Assembly (NCBI GenBank): GCA_035514535.1
Contig: DATKAZ010000067.1
Location: forward strand, 124,001-188,000
Source: XN24 sp035514535
GTDB lineage: Bacteria > Pseudomonadota > Gammaproteobacteria > Steroidobacterales > XN24
DNA length: 64,000 nucleotides
Direction: 5' to 3'
Within the stretch, counting starts at the first letter, position 1, and each line of letters opens with the position of its first letter. Below, piece by piece: positions 48,073 through 57,219 of the stretch. The notes under the pieces are model-generated. The model was not told the DNA's origin. It saw nothing but the letters and a program-made list of their open reading frames with translations, and did no database searches. The translations under genes were made by a program, and so were the position numbers.

Positions 48073-48636
48073 TCAGAAGCGCAGGCGCAGCCCGATATGC
48101 AGCCCGGTATCGAAGGTGACGCCCGGGCCGTCCTTGAAACTGCTGCGGACCCTGCGCGCTCCGAGGTAGATCTGGCCCTGGCGCAGCACGCTGTAACCCG
48201 CCCAGGCGTTGTACTCGAAGTACTTCGTCATGTCTCCGAAGGACAACACGTCAGGCGCATAATAGAGGCTGCCGCCGACGATGAAGCGATCGTAGCCAGG
48301 GAGTGTGTAATTGACGAACCCGCCGATCGGGAGCGCCATGCCGTCGTCCTCGCCGCCGGCTTTCGCGTCCACCGCCATGAGGCGTCCGCCGAGCCCGGCG
48401 CGCAGCGGATTTGGTCCGCCGGTCGCGGCGCCGGTAAGGTGGAGCCCGGCACCGGCGACATCGCCCTTGTCCTCGTGATGCAGCCAGGACACGTCCACCA
48501 GGAGATTGTTCGACAAGTCGAATTCTATGGCGGCCCTGACCGCCTTGTTGTTGATATTAAGATCTATCCCGTTCGCGGCAGCCACGGGAGATGAGACCAC
48601 CAGCATCGCCAGGAGCGGCAAGCAACGCCTCGACAT
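48073..48636 (-). CDS. YfaZ-like outer membrane protein
   Basis: 187 residues with a signal peptide (LLAMLVVSSPVAAANG) and alternating beta-strand pattern, ending in GLHIGLRLRF with the terminal Phe used by outer-membrane assembly. The blocks VDVSWLHHEDKGDVAGAG and MDTGK-like FDTGLHIG match YfaZ-type small barrels of unknown function. GGAGG lies just before the ATG, and its -10 candidate TATAAT (48685-48680) is superimposed on the relA promoter region. Confidence 0.82.
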   Translation of the reverse strand: MSRRCLPLLAMLVVSSPVAAANGIDLNINNKAVRAAIEFDLSNNLLVDVSWLHHEDKGDVAGAGLHLTGAATGGPNPLRAGLGGRLMAVDAKAGGEDDGMALPIGGFVNYTLPGYDRFIVGGSLYYAPDVLSFGDMTKYFEYNAWAGYSVLRQGQIYLGARRVRSSFKDGPGVTFDTGLHIGLRLRF

Positions 48637-48654
48637 AGAACCTCCAAAGTTACT

Positions 48655-48684
48655 TTAACAACAGTTCGCTATGTTCGGTATTAT
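48655..48684 (+). promoter_or_regulatory. Candidate relA promoter, overlapping the divergent yfaZ promoter
   Basis: TTAACA (48655-48660) and TATTAT (48679-48684), 18 bases apart, precede relA. The same AT-rich block reads TATAAT on the minus strand (48685-48680) for the YfaZ-like gene, so the two polymerases could exclude each other. Confidence 0.45.
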
Positions 48685-48715
48685 AAACGAAATTTCCTGA
48701 GACAAGACAACCATC

Positions 48716-50842
48716 GTGCAGCAGCGTCCGGACACCGTGTTTTCCGCCGACGAGGTACTGCCCGCGGCCATCGAGGCGGCCCGCGCGCTGGCCCGTGAAG
48801 GACACGCCGCCGCCGCGGCGCGCGGAATCGACATCGCGGGTCTGCTCGAGGAGATCCGCGCGGAGCCCGAGATCCGTGCCGCCGCCGTACTCTACCCCCT
48901 GGTCGAGTCCGGCGCGATGACCCCGGAGAGCGTCGCCAAGCGATTCGGCGGGGCGATCTGCGGTCGTGTCGAGGAGTTACTGCGGCTCGGTTCCTTCGGG
49001 CTGCCCGAAAACTGGCACTCGGGCACGCCCTTGCCGCCACCGCAGGCGGAAACGCTGCGCAAGATGTTGCTGGCGATCGTGGCCGACGTCCGCCTCGTGC
49101 TGGTCAGGCTGGCCGACCAGCTGAATCGCCTGCAGCGGGCCAGGGACGGCGAAGCGGCAGCGCGCGAGCGCGTCGCCATCGAGACCCGGGAAATCTTTGC
49201 GCCGCTCGCCAACAGGCTCGGCATCTGGCACTTCAAGTGGCAGATGGAGGATTTCGCCTTCCGCTATCTCGAACCGCAGACCTATCGCGGCATCGCAGAT
49301 TACCTGCGCGAGACGCGCGAGGATCGCGAGCGGCGGATCGCCGAGGTCCTGCGGGCCCTCCGGGACGAGCTGGCAAGGGCAGGCATTCAGGGCGAGATCG
49401 AGGGCCGGCCAAAGCATATCTACAGCATCTGGCGAAAAATGCGGCGCAAGCAGGTGGGGATCGAGCAGGTGTTCGATATCAGCGCCGTGCGCGTCCTCGT
49501 GGACACCGTGCCGGAGTGTTATGCGGTACTCGGGCAGGTCCACAGCCTGTGGCCCTATATCGCCGGCGAGTTCGACGATTACATCGCCAACCCGAAGGGC
49601 AACTTCTACCGTTCGCTGCACACGGCGGTCATGGGTCCCGGCAACCAGCCCCTGGAGGTACAGATTCGTACGCGGGAGATGCATGAGCATGCGGAACTCG
49701 GCGTGGCCGCGCACTGGCGCTACAAGGAAGGCGGCCGGGGCGATCCCGCCTTCGAGCAGAAGATCAACTGGCTGCGGCAGTTGCTCGCGCCAGGCGACGA
49801 TGCCGACACGGACCGCGACCTGCTCGACCAGCTGCGCACCGAGATCTTCGAGGACCGCGTCTACGCCTTCACGCCCGCCGGCGACGTCGTGGATCTGCCC
49901 GCCGGGGCGACGCCGCTGGATTTCGCCTACCAGGTCCATACGAGTATCGGCCATCACTGCCGCGGCGCACGGGTCAACGGCCGCATGGTGCAGCTGACCC
50001 AACCGCTGAAAAACGGCGACAAGGTCGAGATCCTGACGGCCAAGAACGCCCACCCGAGCCGGGACTGGCTGTTGCCGCAGGCCGGCTACCTGGTCTCGCC
50101 CCGCAGCCGCAGCAAGGTGCGCTCGTGGTTCCGCCTCCAGGACCAGGACCAGAATCGCCGTTCGGGCAAGCAGGCGCTGGAAAAGGAGTTGGCGCGCCTG
50201 GGCATGGAAGTCGACCTCGAGCCCGTCGCCAGGCGGTTCGGTCTCGGCAGCCAGGAACAGTTGTGGCTCGCGATCGGGGCGGGCGACCTTACGCTTCCCG
50301 CCGTGATCGGCGCCTGCGAGCGCGAGATTCCGCCGCCCGCGGCGCGTGTCACGGAGGAAGTGCAGGTCAAGGCGCGACGACCGACCTATACCGAGGCGGC
50401 CGTCTCGATCTCAGGCGTCGGCGACCTGATGACCAATTTCGCACGCTGCTGCCGGCCGTTGCCGCCGGAGCCGATCACCGGTTACATCACGCAGGGACGC
50501 GGCGTCTCCATACATCGCGCCAATTGCGCCAACCTGCTGCGTCTCCAGGCGGATCATCCGGAGCGCCTCATGTCGGTGGACTGGGGCCGGCGCGAGCACG
50601 CCAGCTACCCGGTCGAGATCGAGGTCCAGGCCTGGGACCGGACCGGGCTGATCCGTGACATTTCCGCGCTGCTGGCCGACGAGAAGATTGACATCAACGC
50701 CATGACCACGCGCACCGAGCGGGTCACACACGTCGCCACCATCGACATCACCGCGGGAATCGGCAGCCTCGAGGACCTCAGCCGGCTGATGCATCGCATC
50801 GGCCGCCTCTCGAACGTGAGCTCCGTGCGCCGCAAAGCCTAA
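48716..50842 (+). CDS. relA: GTP pyrophosphokinase RelA
   Basis: Ribosome-associated (p)ppGpp synthetase, 708 residues. The N-terminal hydrolase region is degenerate: where SpoT has a His-Asp pair it reads AAVLYPLVESGAM, as in E. coli RelA. The synthetase domain has GRPKHIYSIWRKMRRKQVG, FDISAVRVLV and NPKGNFYRSLHTAVMGPG; TGS (VYAFTPAGDVVDLPAGATPL), helical, zinc-finger (FARCCRPLPPEPITGYIT) and ACT (VEIEVQAWDRTGLIRDISAL) domains follow. The start is GTG 48716. It ends in a 4-base overlap with convergent lpdA. No SpoT is in the window, so hydrolysis must come from elsewhere. Confidence 0.95.
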   Translation: MQQRPDTVFSADEVLPAAIEAARALAREGHAAAAARGIDIAGLLEEIRAEPEIRAAAVLYPLVESGAMTPESVAKRFGGAICGRVEELLRLGSFGLPENWHSGTPLPPPQAETLRKMLLAIVADVRLVLVRLADQLNRLQRARDGEAAARERVAIETREIFAPLANRLGIWHFKWQMEDFAFRYLEPQTYRGIADYLRETREDRERRIAEVLRALRDELARAGIQGEIEGRPKHIYSIWRKMRRKQVGIEQVFDISAVRVLVDTVPECYAVLGQVHSLWPYIAGEFDDYIANPKGNFYRSLHTAVMGPGNQPLEVQIRTREMHEHAELGVAAHWRYKEGGRGDPAFEQKINWLRQLLAPGDDADTDRDLLDQLRTEIFEDRVYAFTPAGDVVDLPAGATPLDFAYQVHTSIGHHCRGARVNGRMVQLTQPLKNGDKVEILTAKNAHPSRDWLLPQAGYLVSPRSRSKVRSWFRLQDQDQNRRSGKQALEKELARLGMEVDLEPVARRFGLGSQEQLWLAIGAGDLTLPAVIGACEREIPPPAARVTEEVQVKARRPTYTEAAVSISGVGDLMTNFARCCRPLPPEPITGYITQGRGVSIHRANCANLLRLQADHPERLMSVDWGRREHASYPVEIEVQAWDRTGLIRDISALLADEKIDINAMTTRTERVTHVATIDITAGIGSLEDLSRLMHRIGRLSNVSSVRRKA

Positions 50843-52266
50843 CGGTTGACGCCGTGGATCGCCTTGCCGTCGGCGGCCAGGGCGGCTTCGTGGATCGCCT
50901 CGGCCAGCGTCGGATGAGCATGCACCGTCCGCTGGATGTCCTCGATGCTCGCCTGGAACTCCATGGCGACCACGAGTTCGCTGATCAGCTCGCCGGCCAT
51001 CGGCCCGATGACATGCGCCCCGATGATCGAGTCGTCGCGCTTGTTGGCGATCAGCTTCACCATCCCTGCCGTCTGTTCCATCGCCTTGGCGCGCCCGTTC
51101 GGCGCAAACGGGAACGTACCGACCTTGTAGTCGATGCCGGACTCCTTCGCCTGCGCTTCGGTCTTGCCGACCCAGGCGATCTCGGGCGCCGTGTATATCA
51201 CTGAGGGTATGACCTCGTAATTGACCTCGGCGATTTTGCCGGCGATCAGGTCCGCCACCATGACGCCCTCTTCGGTGGCCTTGTGCGCCAGCATCGGGCC
51301 GCGCACCAGGTCGCCGACCGCCCAGACGTTCTTCACCGCCGTACGGCACTCGTGGTCGACCTTGACGAAGCCACGTTCGTCGACCTCCACGCCGGTGCCC
51401 TCGCCGAGCAAACCTTCCGAGCAGGGACGCCTGCCGACGCAGACGATGACCTTGTCGAACGTCGCCTCATGGCTGCCGTCCTTGTCCTCATACGTGAGCG
51501 TTACGCCCTTCTTGCCGGTCTTCGCGGCCTGGACCTTGGCGCCGAGCCGGATGTCGAGTCCCTGCTTCTTGAACTGGCGCTGGGCATCGCGCGCGATCTG
51601 TGCATCCGCCATCCATAGGAACGTATCCATCGCCTCGAGCATCGTTACCTTGGCACCGAGCCGCTTCCACACGCTTCCCAGCTCGAGGCCGATAACACCG
51701 GCACCGATGACGCCGAGCGTCCCGGGAACGGCGTCGAACTCCAGCGCACCCCAGGAATCCACGATTCGCTCGCCATCAAAGGGCACGCTCTTGAGTTCGA
51801 TGGGTACCGAGCCGGCCGCGAGGACGACGTGCCGCGCCTCGAGGGTTTTCCTGTTGCCGTCGACATCCGTGTATTCGACCTTGCCATCGCCAAGGTAACT
51901 GCCGCGACCTTGCAGGCCGGTCACCTTGTTGGCCTTGAACAGCTGGCCGATGCCGCCGGTCAGCTGCTTGACGATACCGGCCTTGCGCGCCTGCATCGTA
52001 TCGAGGTCGAGCTCGACCTTGCCCGTCTTGATGCCGTGCGTGGCGAATTCTTCCTGTGCCCGGTGCAGAAGTTCCGAGGACTCGAGCAGCGCCTTGGAAG
52101 GGATGCAGCCGGCGTTGAGACACGTGCCGCCGAACGCGCGACTGCCGTCATAATTCTGCCAGTCGTCGATGCACGCCGCGCGCAGGCCATGCTGGGCCGC
52201 CCGGATGGCGGCCGGATACCCGCCGGGGCCGCCGCCGATCACGATCACGTCGTAGTTGTCGCTCAT
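50839..52266 (-). CDS. lpdA: Dihydrolipoyl dehydrogenase (E3)
   Basis: FAD enzyme reoxidising dihydrolipoamide in 2-oxoacid dehydrogenase complexes, 475 residues. FAD site VIVIGGGPGGYPAAIRAAQ, redox disulfide GGTCLNAGCIPSKALLESS, NAD site GVIGAGVIGLELGSVWKRLG, and the C-terminal active-site His-Glu in VHAHPTLAEAIHEA. Last gene of sucA-sucB-lpdA, so it most likely serves 2-oxoglutarate dehydrogenase. Convergent with relA. Confidence 0.97.
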   Translation of the reverse strand: MSDNYDVIVIGGGPGGYPAAIRAAQHGLRAACIDDWQNYDGSRAFGGTCLNAGCIPSKALLESSELLHRAQEEFATHGIKTGKVELDLDTMQARKAGIVKQLTGGIGQLFKANKVTGLQGRGSYLGDGKVEYTDVDGNRKTLEARHVVLAAGSVPIELKSVPFDGERIVDSWGALEFDAVPGTLGVIGAGVIGLELGSVWKRLGAKVTMLEAMDTFLWMADAQIARDAQRQFKKQGLDIRLGAKVQAAKTGKKGVTLTYEDKDGSHEATFDKVIVCVGRRPCSEGLLGEGTGVEVDERGFVKVDHECRTAVKNVWAVGDLVRGPMLAHKATEEGVMVADLIAGKIAEVNYEVIPSVIYTAPEIAWVGKTEAQAKESGIDYKVGTFPFAPNGRAKAMEQTAGMVKLIANKRDDSIIGAHVIGPMAGELISELVVAMEFQASIEDIQRTVHAHPTLAEAIHEAALAADGKAIHGVNR

Positions 52267-52312
52267 CTGTTCACCTGGTCCGCAAGATTCATCGAAGTGG
52301 CGGGCGTGCCGT

Positions 52313-53611
52313 TCAAAGCCGGATCAGCAGGCGTGCCGGATCCTCGAGGCTTTCCTTGATGCTGACGAGGAACTGGACCGCCTCACGGCCGTCGATGATC
52401 CGGTGGTCGTATGTCAGGGCGATATACATCATCGGGCGAATCCGGATCTCGCCGTCGACGACCATCGGCCGCTCCTGGATCTTGTGCATGCCGAGGATTG
52501 CGCTCTGCGGCGGGTTGATGATGGGCGTGGACATCAGGGAGCCGAACACGCCGCCGTTCGTGATCGTGAACGTACCGCCGGTGAGATCTTCGACCCCGAT
52601 CTTGCCGTCGCGCGCCCTTCCGGCGAAATCCCCGATCGAGCGCTCGATTTCCGCAAAGCTCATCAGGTCGACATCACGCAATACCGGCACCATGAGGCCG
52701 CGCTCCGTGGAGACCGCGATGCCGATGTCGTAATAGTCGTGATAGACGATGTCACCGTCCTCCAGCGAGGCATTGACTACCGGGAACTTGCGCAGCGCCT
52801 CGATGGCGGCCTTGGCGAAGAAGCTCATGAAGCCGATGCGCACGCCGTGCTTCTTCTCGAAGCTGTCGCGATAACGCCTGCGAATCTCCATGACCTCGCC
52901 GAGGTCGACCTCGTTGAACGATGTCAGCAAGGCGGCCGTGGCCTGGGCCTCGACGAGCCGTTCCGCTATACGTGCCCGCATGCGCGTCATCGGCACGCGC
53001 CGTTCTTCGCGCGCGCCGCGCGCCGAAGTGGCCGCCGGCGCTGCGGCGGCCTTGTCCGGCGCCACGTCACTGGTGTCCTCCTGCTTGTCGAGGAACGCCA
53101 TGACGTCGGCCTTGGTGATCCGGCCATCGCGCCCGCTGCCGCGAATCTCGGCGCTGTCGAGCTCGTGCTCCTCGAGCAGCCTGCGAACGGCCGGGCTGAG
53201 GCGTCCCGCCGCCCTGCCGGGCTCTGAATCGTCGTCGCTCTTCTCCTCGTCAGCCTTCTCCTCGTCAGCCTTCTCCTCGTCGGCCTTCTCTTCGTCAACC
53301 TTTTCCTCGTCGGCTGCCTTCTCGGCCGCCGCCGCGGTCTGCGGTGCGGCCTGTGACTTGCCGCTCTTCGCGGCGCCCTCGTCGAGAATCGCGAGGATAT
53401 CCCCCGCCGTCACGGTCGTGCCGTCGGAAATGCGGATTTCCTTGAGCACGCCGTCCGCCGGCGCAGGCACTTCAAGCACCACCTTGTCCGTCTCGAGGTC
53501 CGCGAGATTCTCGTCCCGGCTGACCTTGTCGCCTGGCGACTTGTGCCAAGCGACGAGCGTCGCGTCCGCAATCGATTCCGGCAGCTGCGGCACCTTGACT
53601 TCGATGCTCAT
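52313..53611 (-). CDS. sucB: 2-oxoglutarate dehydrogenase E2 (dihydrolipoyl succinyltransferase)
   Basis: E2 core of the 2-oxoglutarate dehydrogenase complex, 432 residues. The lipoyl domain carries the modified lysine in LADLETDKVVLEVPAP (about residue 43); a long acidic linker with ADEEK repeats follows, then the E3-binding domain (LSPAVRRLLEEHELD, GSGRDGRITKADV) and the catalytic domain ending in ALTYDHRIIDGREAVQFLV with catalytic His. The ATG overlaps the sucA stop (ATGA). The acidic repeat linker replaces the usual Ala/Pro linker. Confidence 0.97.
   Translation of the reverse strand: MSIEVKVPQLPESIADATLVAWHKSPGDKVSRDENLADLETDKVVLEVPAPADGVLKEIRISDGTTVTAGDILAILDEGAAKSGKSQAAPQTAAAAEKAADEEKVDEEKADEEKADEEKADEEKSDDDSEPGRAAGRLSPAVRRLLEEHELDSAEIRGSGRDGRITKADVMAFLDKQEDTSDVAPDKAAAAPAATSARGAREERRVPMTRMRARIAERLVEAQATAALLTSFNEVDLGEVMEIRRRYRDSFEKKHGVRIGFMSFFAKAAIEALRKFPVVNASLEDGDIVYHDYYDIGIAVSTERGLMVPVLRDVDLMSFAEIERSIGDFAGRARDGKIGVEDLTGGTFTITNGGVFGSLMSTPIINPPQSAILGMHKIQERPMVVDGEIRIRPMMYIALTYDHRIIDGREAVQFLVSIKESLEDPARLLIRL
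53234..53308 (-). repeat. Five 15-bp tandem repeats in the sucB linker
   Basis: Five consecutive 15-bp units, two identical (plus strand GTCAGCCTTCTCCTC) and three differing by a few bases, encode the repeated (A/V)DEEK pentapeptide. A likely slippage-prone, variable-length tract. Confidence 0.9.
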
Positions 53612-56466
53612 GCTTTCTTCCTGCTAGATTTCCGGGGAGTGGATCGGCGCTCGAGGTCGTCCGGCCCGGTCAGTGCCGCGCCGACGAGCGCCTTCTGCTG
53701 CTGCAGATGCAGCTGATAGTAACCGGCGGCCGGCGCTGCGGCCCCCTTGCGCCCGGCATAGTACAACGTGTGGCGATCCGCCAGCGGCTCCTGAAGGCGA
53801 TGGCGGATCTGGTACCACGCCCCCTGGTTCTGCGGCTCTTCCTGGCACCATACGACGTCGGTGAGCGCGGGGAAATCCTCGATCAGCGCAGCGTAGCGCC
53901 GGACCGGGAACGGATAAAGCTGCTCGAGCCGCACGATCGCGACGTTCTCGAGTGCGGACTCGCGCCGGGCCTCGAGCAAGTCATAATATACCTTGCCGCT
54001 GCACAGGACGAGGCGCGTGACCTGCGCCGGTTGAATCTCGTCAGTTTCCGGAATGATGCGCAGGAAGCGGCCCTCCGACAACGCCTCGAGCGGCGAGGTG
54101 GACAGCTTGTGCCGCAACAGGCTCTTGGGCGTCAGGACGATGGTCGGCTTGCGGAAATTGCGCACCATCTGGCGACGAATGAGATGGAACATCTGCGCCG
54201 GAGTCGACGGCACGACTACCGCCATGTTGTGCTCGGCGCACAGCTGAAGGAAGCGCTCGAGGCGGGCCGACGAGTGTTCCGGCCCCTGGCCCTCGTAGCC
54301 ATGCGGCAGGAACAGCATGAGCCCGCAATAGCGCCCCCATTTCGCCTCGCCCGAGCTGATGAACTGGTCGATCACCACCTGCGCGCCGTTCACGAAGTCA
54401 CCGAACTGGGCTTCCCAGATGACAAGCGTGTCGGGATTGGTCGTCGCATAACCGTACTCGAAGCCGAGCACGGCCTCTTCCGACAACAGTGAGTCGGTAA
54501 TGATGAAACGACGCTGGTCGCCGGCGACGTGCGCCAACGGGACATACGGCTCGCGGCCGTCCTGGTCATGCAGCACGGCGTGGCGATGGAAAAATGTGCC
54601 GCGAGCCGTGTCCTGCCCCGTAAGCCTGACATCGTAGCCCTCGGTCAACAGGCTCGCGTAGGCCATGGTCTCGGCGAATCCCCAGTCCATCGGCAACTCG
54701 CCGGCCGCCATCTTGCGGCGGTCCGCCATGATGCGCTCCACCCGCGGGTGCAGGCCGATTTCCTCGGGCACATGGGTGATCGCCCCGGCATACGCCGCAA
54801 CTTGCTCCTTGCTGATGCGCGTGCGCACCGGCTGACTGAAATTGACCTCGTCGAAGCGCGTCCAGTCGACCGTGAACTTGTTGCCGACGAAACCGAGCGA
54901 ACTCGACAGGACCCGGCCCTCGTCGAGCCCCTGCCGGTACGCATCGACCATAGACTGGGCCTCGTCGTCCGTGACCACTCCCGCCTCGCTCAGCCGTTCC
55001 GCATAGATCCGCCGCACGGCCGGGTGGTTGCGTACTGCCCGATACATCTGCGGCTGGGTCGCGGCGGGTTCATCCGCCTCGTTGTGGCCGTGGCGACGGT
55101 AACAGACGAGGTCGATGACGACGTCCTTCCCGTATTTCATGCGGTATTCGAAGGCCAGCCGGCCGATCATTATGACGGCGTCAGGGTCGTCCGCGTTCAC
55201 ATGCAGGATCGGCGCCTCGATCATTTTCGCCACGCCGCTGCAATAGGGCGTGGAGCGCGCATCCTGCGGATGGCTCGTCGTGAAGCCGATCTGGTTGTTG
55301 CAGATGATGTGCACCGCGCCACCGGTCGCGAATCCGCGCGCCTGTGACATCTGCAGTGTTTCCATCACTACGCCCTGCGCGGCGAAGGAGGCATCGCCAT
55401 GGATGAGGACGGGAAGCACGCTCACGCCGGTGCTGTCCCCGCGCCGGTCCTGCCGCGCGCGCACTGAACCGATCACGACCGGATTGACGATCTCGAGATG
55501 TGACGGATTGAATGCCAGCGCCACATGGATGTTGCCGCCGGGTGTGCTGATGTCCGACGAAAAGCCGAGGTGATACTTGACGTCACCGGAACGCCGCTGC
55601 ACCTGCGGGTCGTAAACGCCCTCGAACTCGGAAAACAGGTCCGTCGGCGGCTTGCCGAGCACATTGACCAGCACGTTCAGGCGCCCGCGATGCGCCATCC
55701 CGATCACGACTTCGTCCATCCCACGCCCGCCCGCCTGCTGGATGACGTCACCGAGCAATGGAATCATGCTTTCGCCGCCCTCGAGCGAAAACCGCTTCTG
55801 GCCGACGTACCGCGTGTGCAGGTAACGCTCGATGCCCTCGGCCCCCGTAAGCCGCTCGAGGAGCTGGCGCCGCTCGCCGGTCTCGAGCCGTCCCCCGACC
55901 GCGATCGCCTCGAATCGCTGCTGCAGCCAGAGCCGTTCCCCGGTGTCGGTGATGTGGCCGAACTCGGCCGCGATCGTGCCGCGGTAGACGCGCTCGAGCT
56001 GGGCCCGGATGTCGCGAAAACTCAATCGTTCGGCGCCGCCGAACCCGGCCGTCGCAAATACCGTGTCGTCATCGGCGGGTCCCAGGCCGTGAAACCCCGG
56101 GTCGAGCTCGGGCAAGGGCTGGGGCGCGACCAGGCCGAGCGGATCGAGCTTCGCGAGACGGTGCCCCCGCAGGCGGTAGGCCTCGATGAGGCGCAACACG
56201 GCGGCCTGCTTGTCCAGCAAGTCCGCGGACACTGCCGCGGGTCCCGGGGTGGCTCGCGGCAAGAGGGCCCGGGACGCCAGCTCGCGCTCGATCGGCCCGC
56301 GGGGCGTCTCGCCCGTACCATTGGCGATCCCCTCGAACCACCGCCGCAGGTCCGGCTCCACCGAGCCGGGATCGTCCAGGAACTGCTCGTAAAGCCCCTC
56401 GATATAGGGGGCATTACCGCCGAACAGCGGGCTCGTCGCGTAGCGTTCCTGCAGCGTCTTGCTCAT
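53608..56466 (-). CDS. sucA: 2-oxoglutarate dehydrogenase E1 component
   Basis: Thiamine diphosphate-dependent decarboxylase, 952 residues, first enzyme of the complex. N-terminal E2-binding segment SPLFGGNAPYIEGLYEQFLD; TPP/metal site LIHGDASFAAQGVVMETLQM and HIICNNQIGFTTS; active-site block VVIGMAHRGRLNVLVNVLGK; C-terminal VWCQEEPQNQGAWYQIRHRL. Start ATG 56466 has no strong ribosome site but fits the family exactly. First gene of the sucAB-lpdA operon. Confidence 0.97.
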   Translation of the reverse strand: MSKTLQERYATSPLFGGNAPYIEGLYEQFLDDPGSVEPDLRRWFEGIANGTGETPRGPIERELASRALLPRATPGPAAVSADLLDKQAAVLRLIEAYRLRGHRLAKLDPLGLVAPQPLPELDPGFHGLGPADDDTVFATAGFGGAERLSFRDIRAQLERVYRGTIAAEFGHITDTGERLWLQQRFEAIAVGGRLETGERRQLLERLTGAEGIERYLHTRYVGQKRFSLEGGESMIPLLGDVIQQAGGRGMDEVVIGMAHRGRLNVLVNVLGKPPTDLFSEFEGVYDPQVQRRSGDVKYHLGFSSDISTPGGNIHVALAFNPSHLEIVNPVVIGSVRARQDRRGDSTGVSVLPVLIHGDASFAAQGVVMETLQMSQARGFATGGAVHIICNNQIGFTTSHPQDARSTPYCSGVAKMIEAPILHVNADDPDAVIMIGRLAFEYRMKYGKDVVIDLVCYRRHGHNEADEPAATQPQMYRAVRNHPAVRRIYAERLSEAGVVTDDEAQSMVDAYRQGLDEGRVLSSSLGFVGNKFTVDWTRFDEVNFSQPVRTRISKEQVAAYAGAITHVPEEIGLHPRVERIMADRRKMAAGELPMDWGFAETMAYASLLTEGYDVRLTGQDTARGTFFHRHAVLHDQDGREPYVPLAHVAGDQRRFIITDSLLSEEAVLGFEYGYATTNPDTLVIWEAQFGDFVNGAQVVIDQFISSGEAKWGRYCGLMLFLPHGYEGQGPEHSSARLERFLQLCAEHNMAVVVPSTPAQMFHLIRRQMVRNFRKPTIVLTPKSLLRHKLSTSPLEALSEGRFLRIIPETDEIQPAQVTRLVLCSGKVYYDLLEARRESALENVAIVRLEQLYPFPVRRYAALIEDFPALTDVVWCQEEPQNQGAWYQIRHRLQEPLADRHTLYYAGRKGAAAPAAGYYQLHLQQQKALVGAALTGPDDLERRSTPRKSSRKKA

Positions 56467-56511
56467 GGGGGTGGGGAAACCGGGCCTTGAAAGTATTGCG
56501 TGGAGGGCCGC

Positions 56512-56540
56512 ATTCTAAGCGATGCGTCTTGTGGTTGGAA
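56512..56540 (-). promoter_or_regulatory. Candidate sucA promoter
   Basis: Minus-strand TTCCAA (56540-56535) and TAGAAT (56517-56512) are 17 bases apart, giving a leader of about 40 bases. It lies just upstream of the divergent gene at 56550. Confidence 0.5.
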
Positions 56541-56549
56541 TGTAAGCCC

Positions 56550-57185
56550 ATGGTTCTGCGCGGACTTTGCCGGCCCTTAGTGTTGCTTGCGCTGACCATG
56601 AATGCGGCGATGGCGCGTGATTTCCTGCCGTCGGACCACGGCCTGCGCTATGTCGGCAGAATCGGGATCGTCCCCGTGACCGTCGAGGTGACGATTCGCG
56701 AGCGCCCGGACGGCGTGCTGGAGTACGTCGAGTGGGTCACGCCGAGAACCTGGGCCAAATGGCTGCGCAGCCCGTCCTTCTCACGCGCACGACTGCGGTT
56801 CCAGGACGATGTGCTCGAACTGATCGACGTCGACACCGGCGACGGTGCGCAGCCGCTACCCTCGGGGCCGGCCAATGATGCGCTGGACGCGCTCAGCATC
56901 CGACTGCGCGCACGTGCCGATATCGCGCGCGGCCTGATGCATGCCGAGTACACGGTTTGGGACGGGGGTCATGCTCACGAGACCTGGACGCTCGAAGTTT
57001 CCGGAGCTGAGACCGTGCAGACGCCCGACGGTCCTTACGACGCACTGAAGTTTCGGCTCGGTAGCGACACCCAGTGGATCGAGGGATGGTCCGCCCCCCT
57101 GCTCGTTTTCCACTTCGTGAAAATGGACAGCTGGCGGGACGACAAGAAAACCGCCGAGCTGAGTCTCGACGACAAGCAGTTGTAG
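56550..57185 (+). CDS. Exported protein of unknown function (DUF3108-like)
   Basis: 211 residues with a signal peptide (LCRPLVLLALTMNAAMA, cleavage near residue 20). The mature part is mostly beta-strand: LRYVGRIGIVPVTVEVTIRE, RTWAKWLRSPSFSRARLRFQ, LEVSGAETVQTPDGPYDALK. The pattern resembles periplasmic DUF3108-type proteins, whose role is unknown. Start MVLRGLCRP at 56550 gives a clean signal peptide; an in-frame upstream ATG at 56487 would spoil it. Divergent from sucA and convergent with a cytochrome gene. Confidence 0.7.
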   Translation: MVLRGLCRPLVLLALTMNAAMARDFLPSDHGLRYVGRIGIVPVTVEVTIRERPDGVLEYVEWVTPRTWAKWLRSPSFSRARLRFQDDVLELIDVDTGDGAQPLPSGPANDALDALSIRLRARADIARGLMHAEYTVWDGGHAHETWTLEVSGAETVQTPDGPYDALKFRLGSDTQWIEGWSAPLLVFHFVKMDSWRDDKKTAELSLDDKQL

Positions 57186-57219
57186 CAACGAACCCCGGTC
57201 GCGTTCGCGAACCTGGACC

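Noticed and set aside
48716..50842. Bifunctional SpoT/Rel instead of RelA
   Set aside because: The hydrolase active-site His-Asp is missing (AAVLYPLVESG), which fits RelA.
57197..57213. GGTCGCGTTCGCGAACC dyad between convergent genes as a terminator
   Set aside because: Short palindrome without a T run on either strand; not enough to call a terminator.
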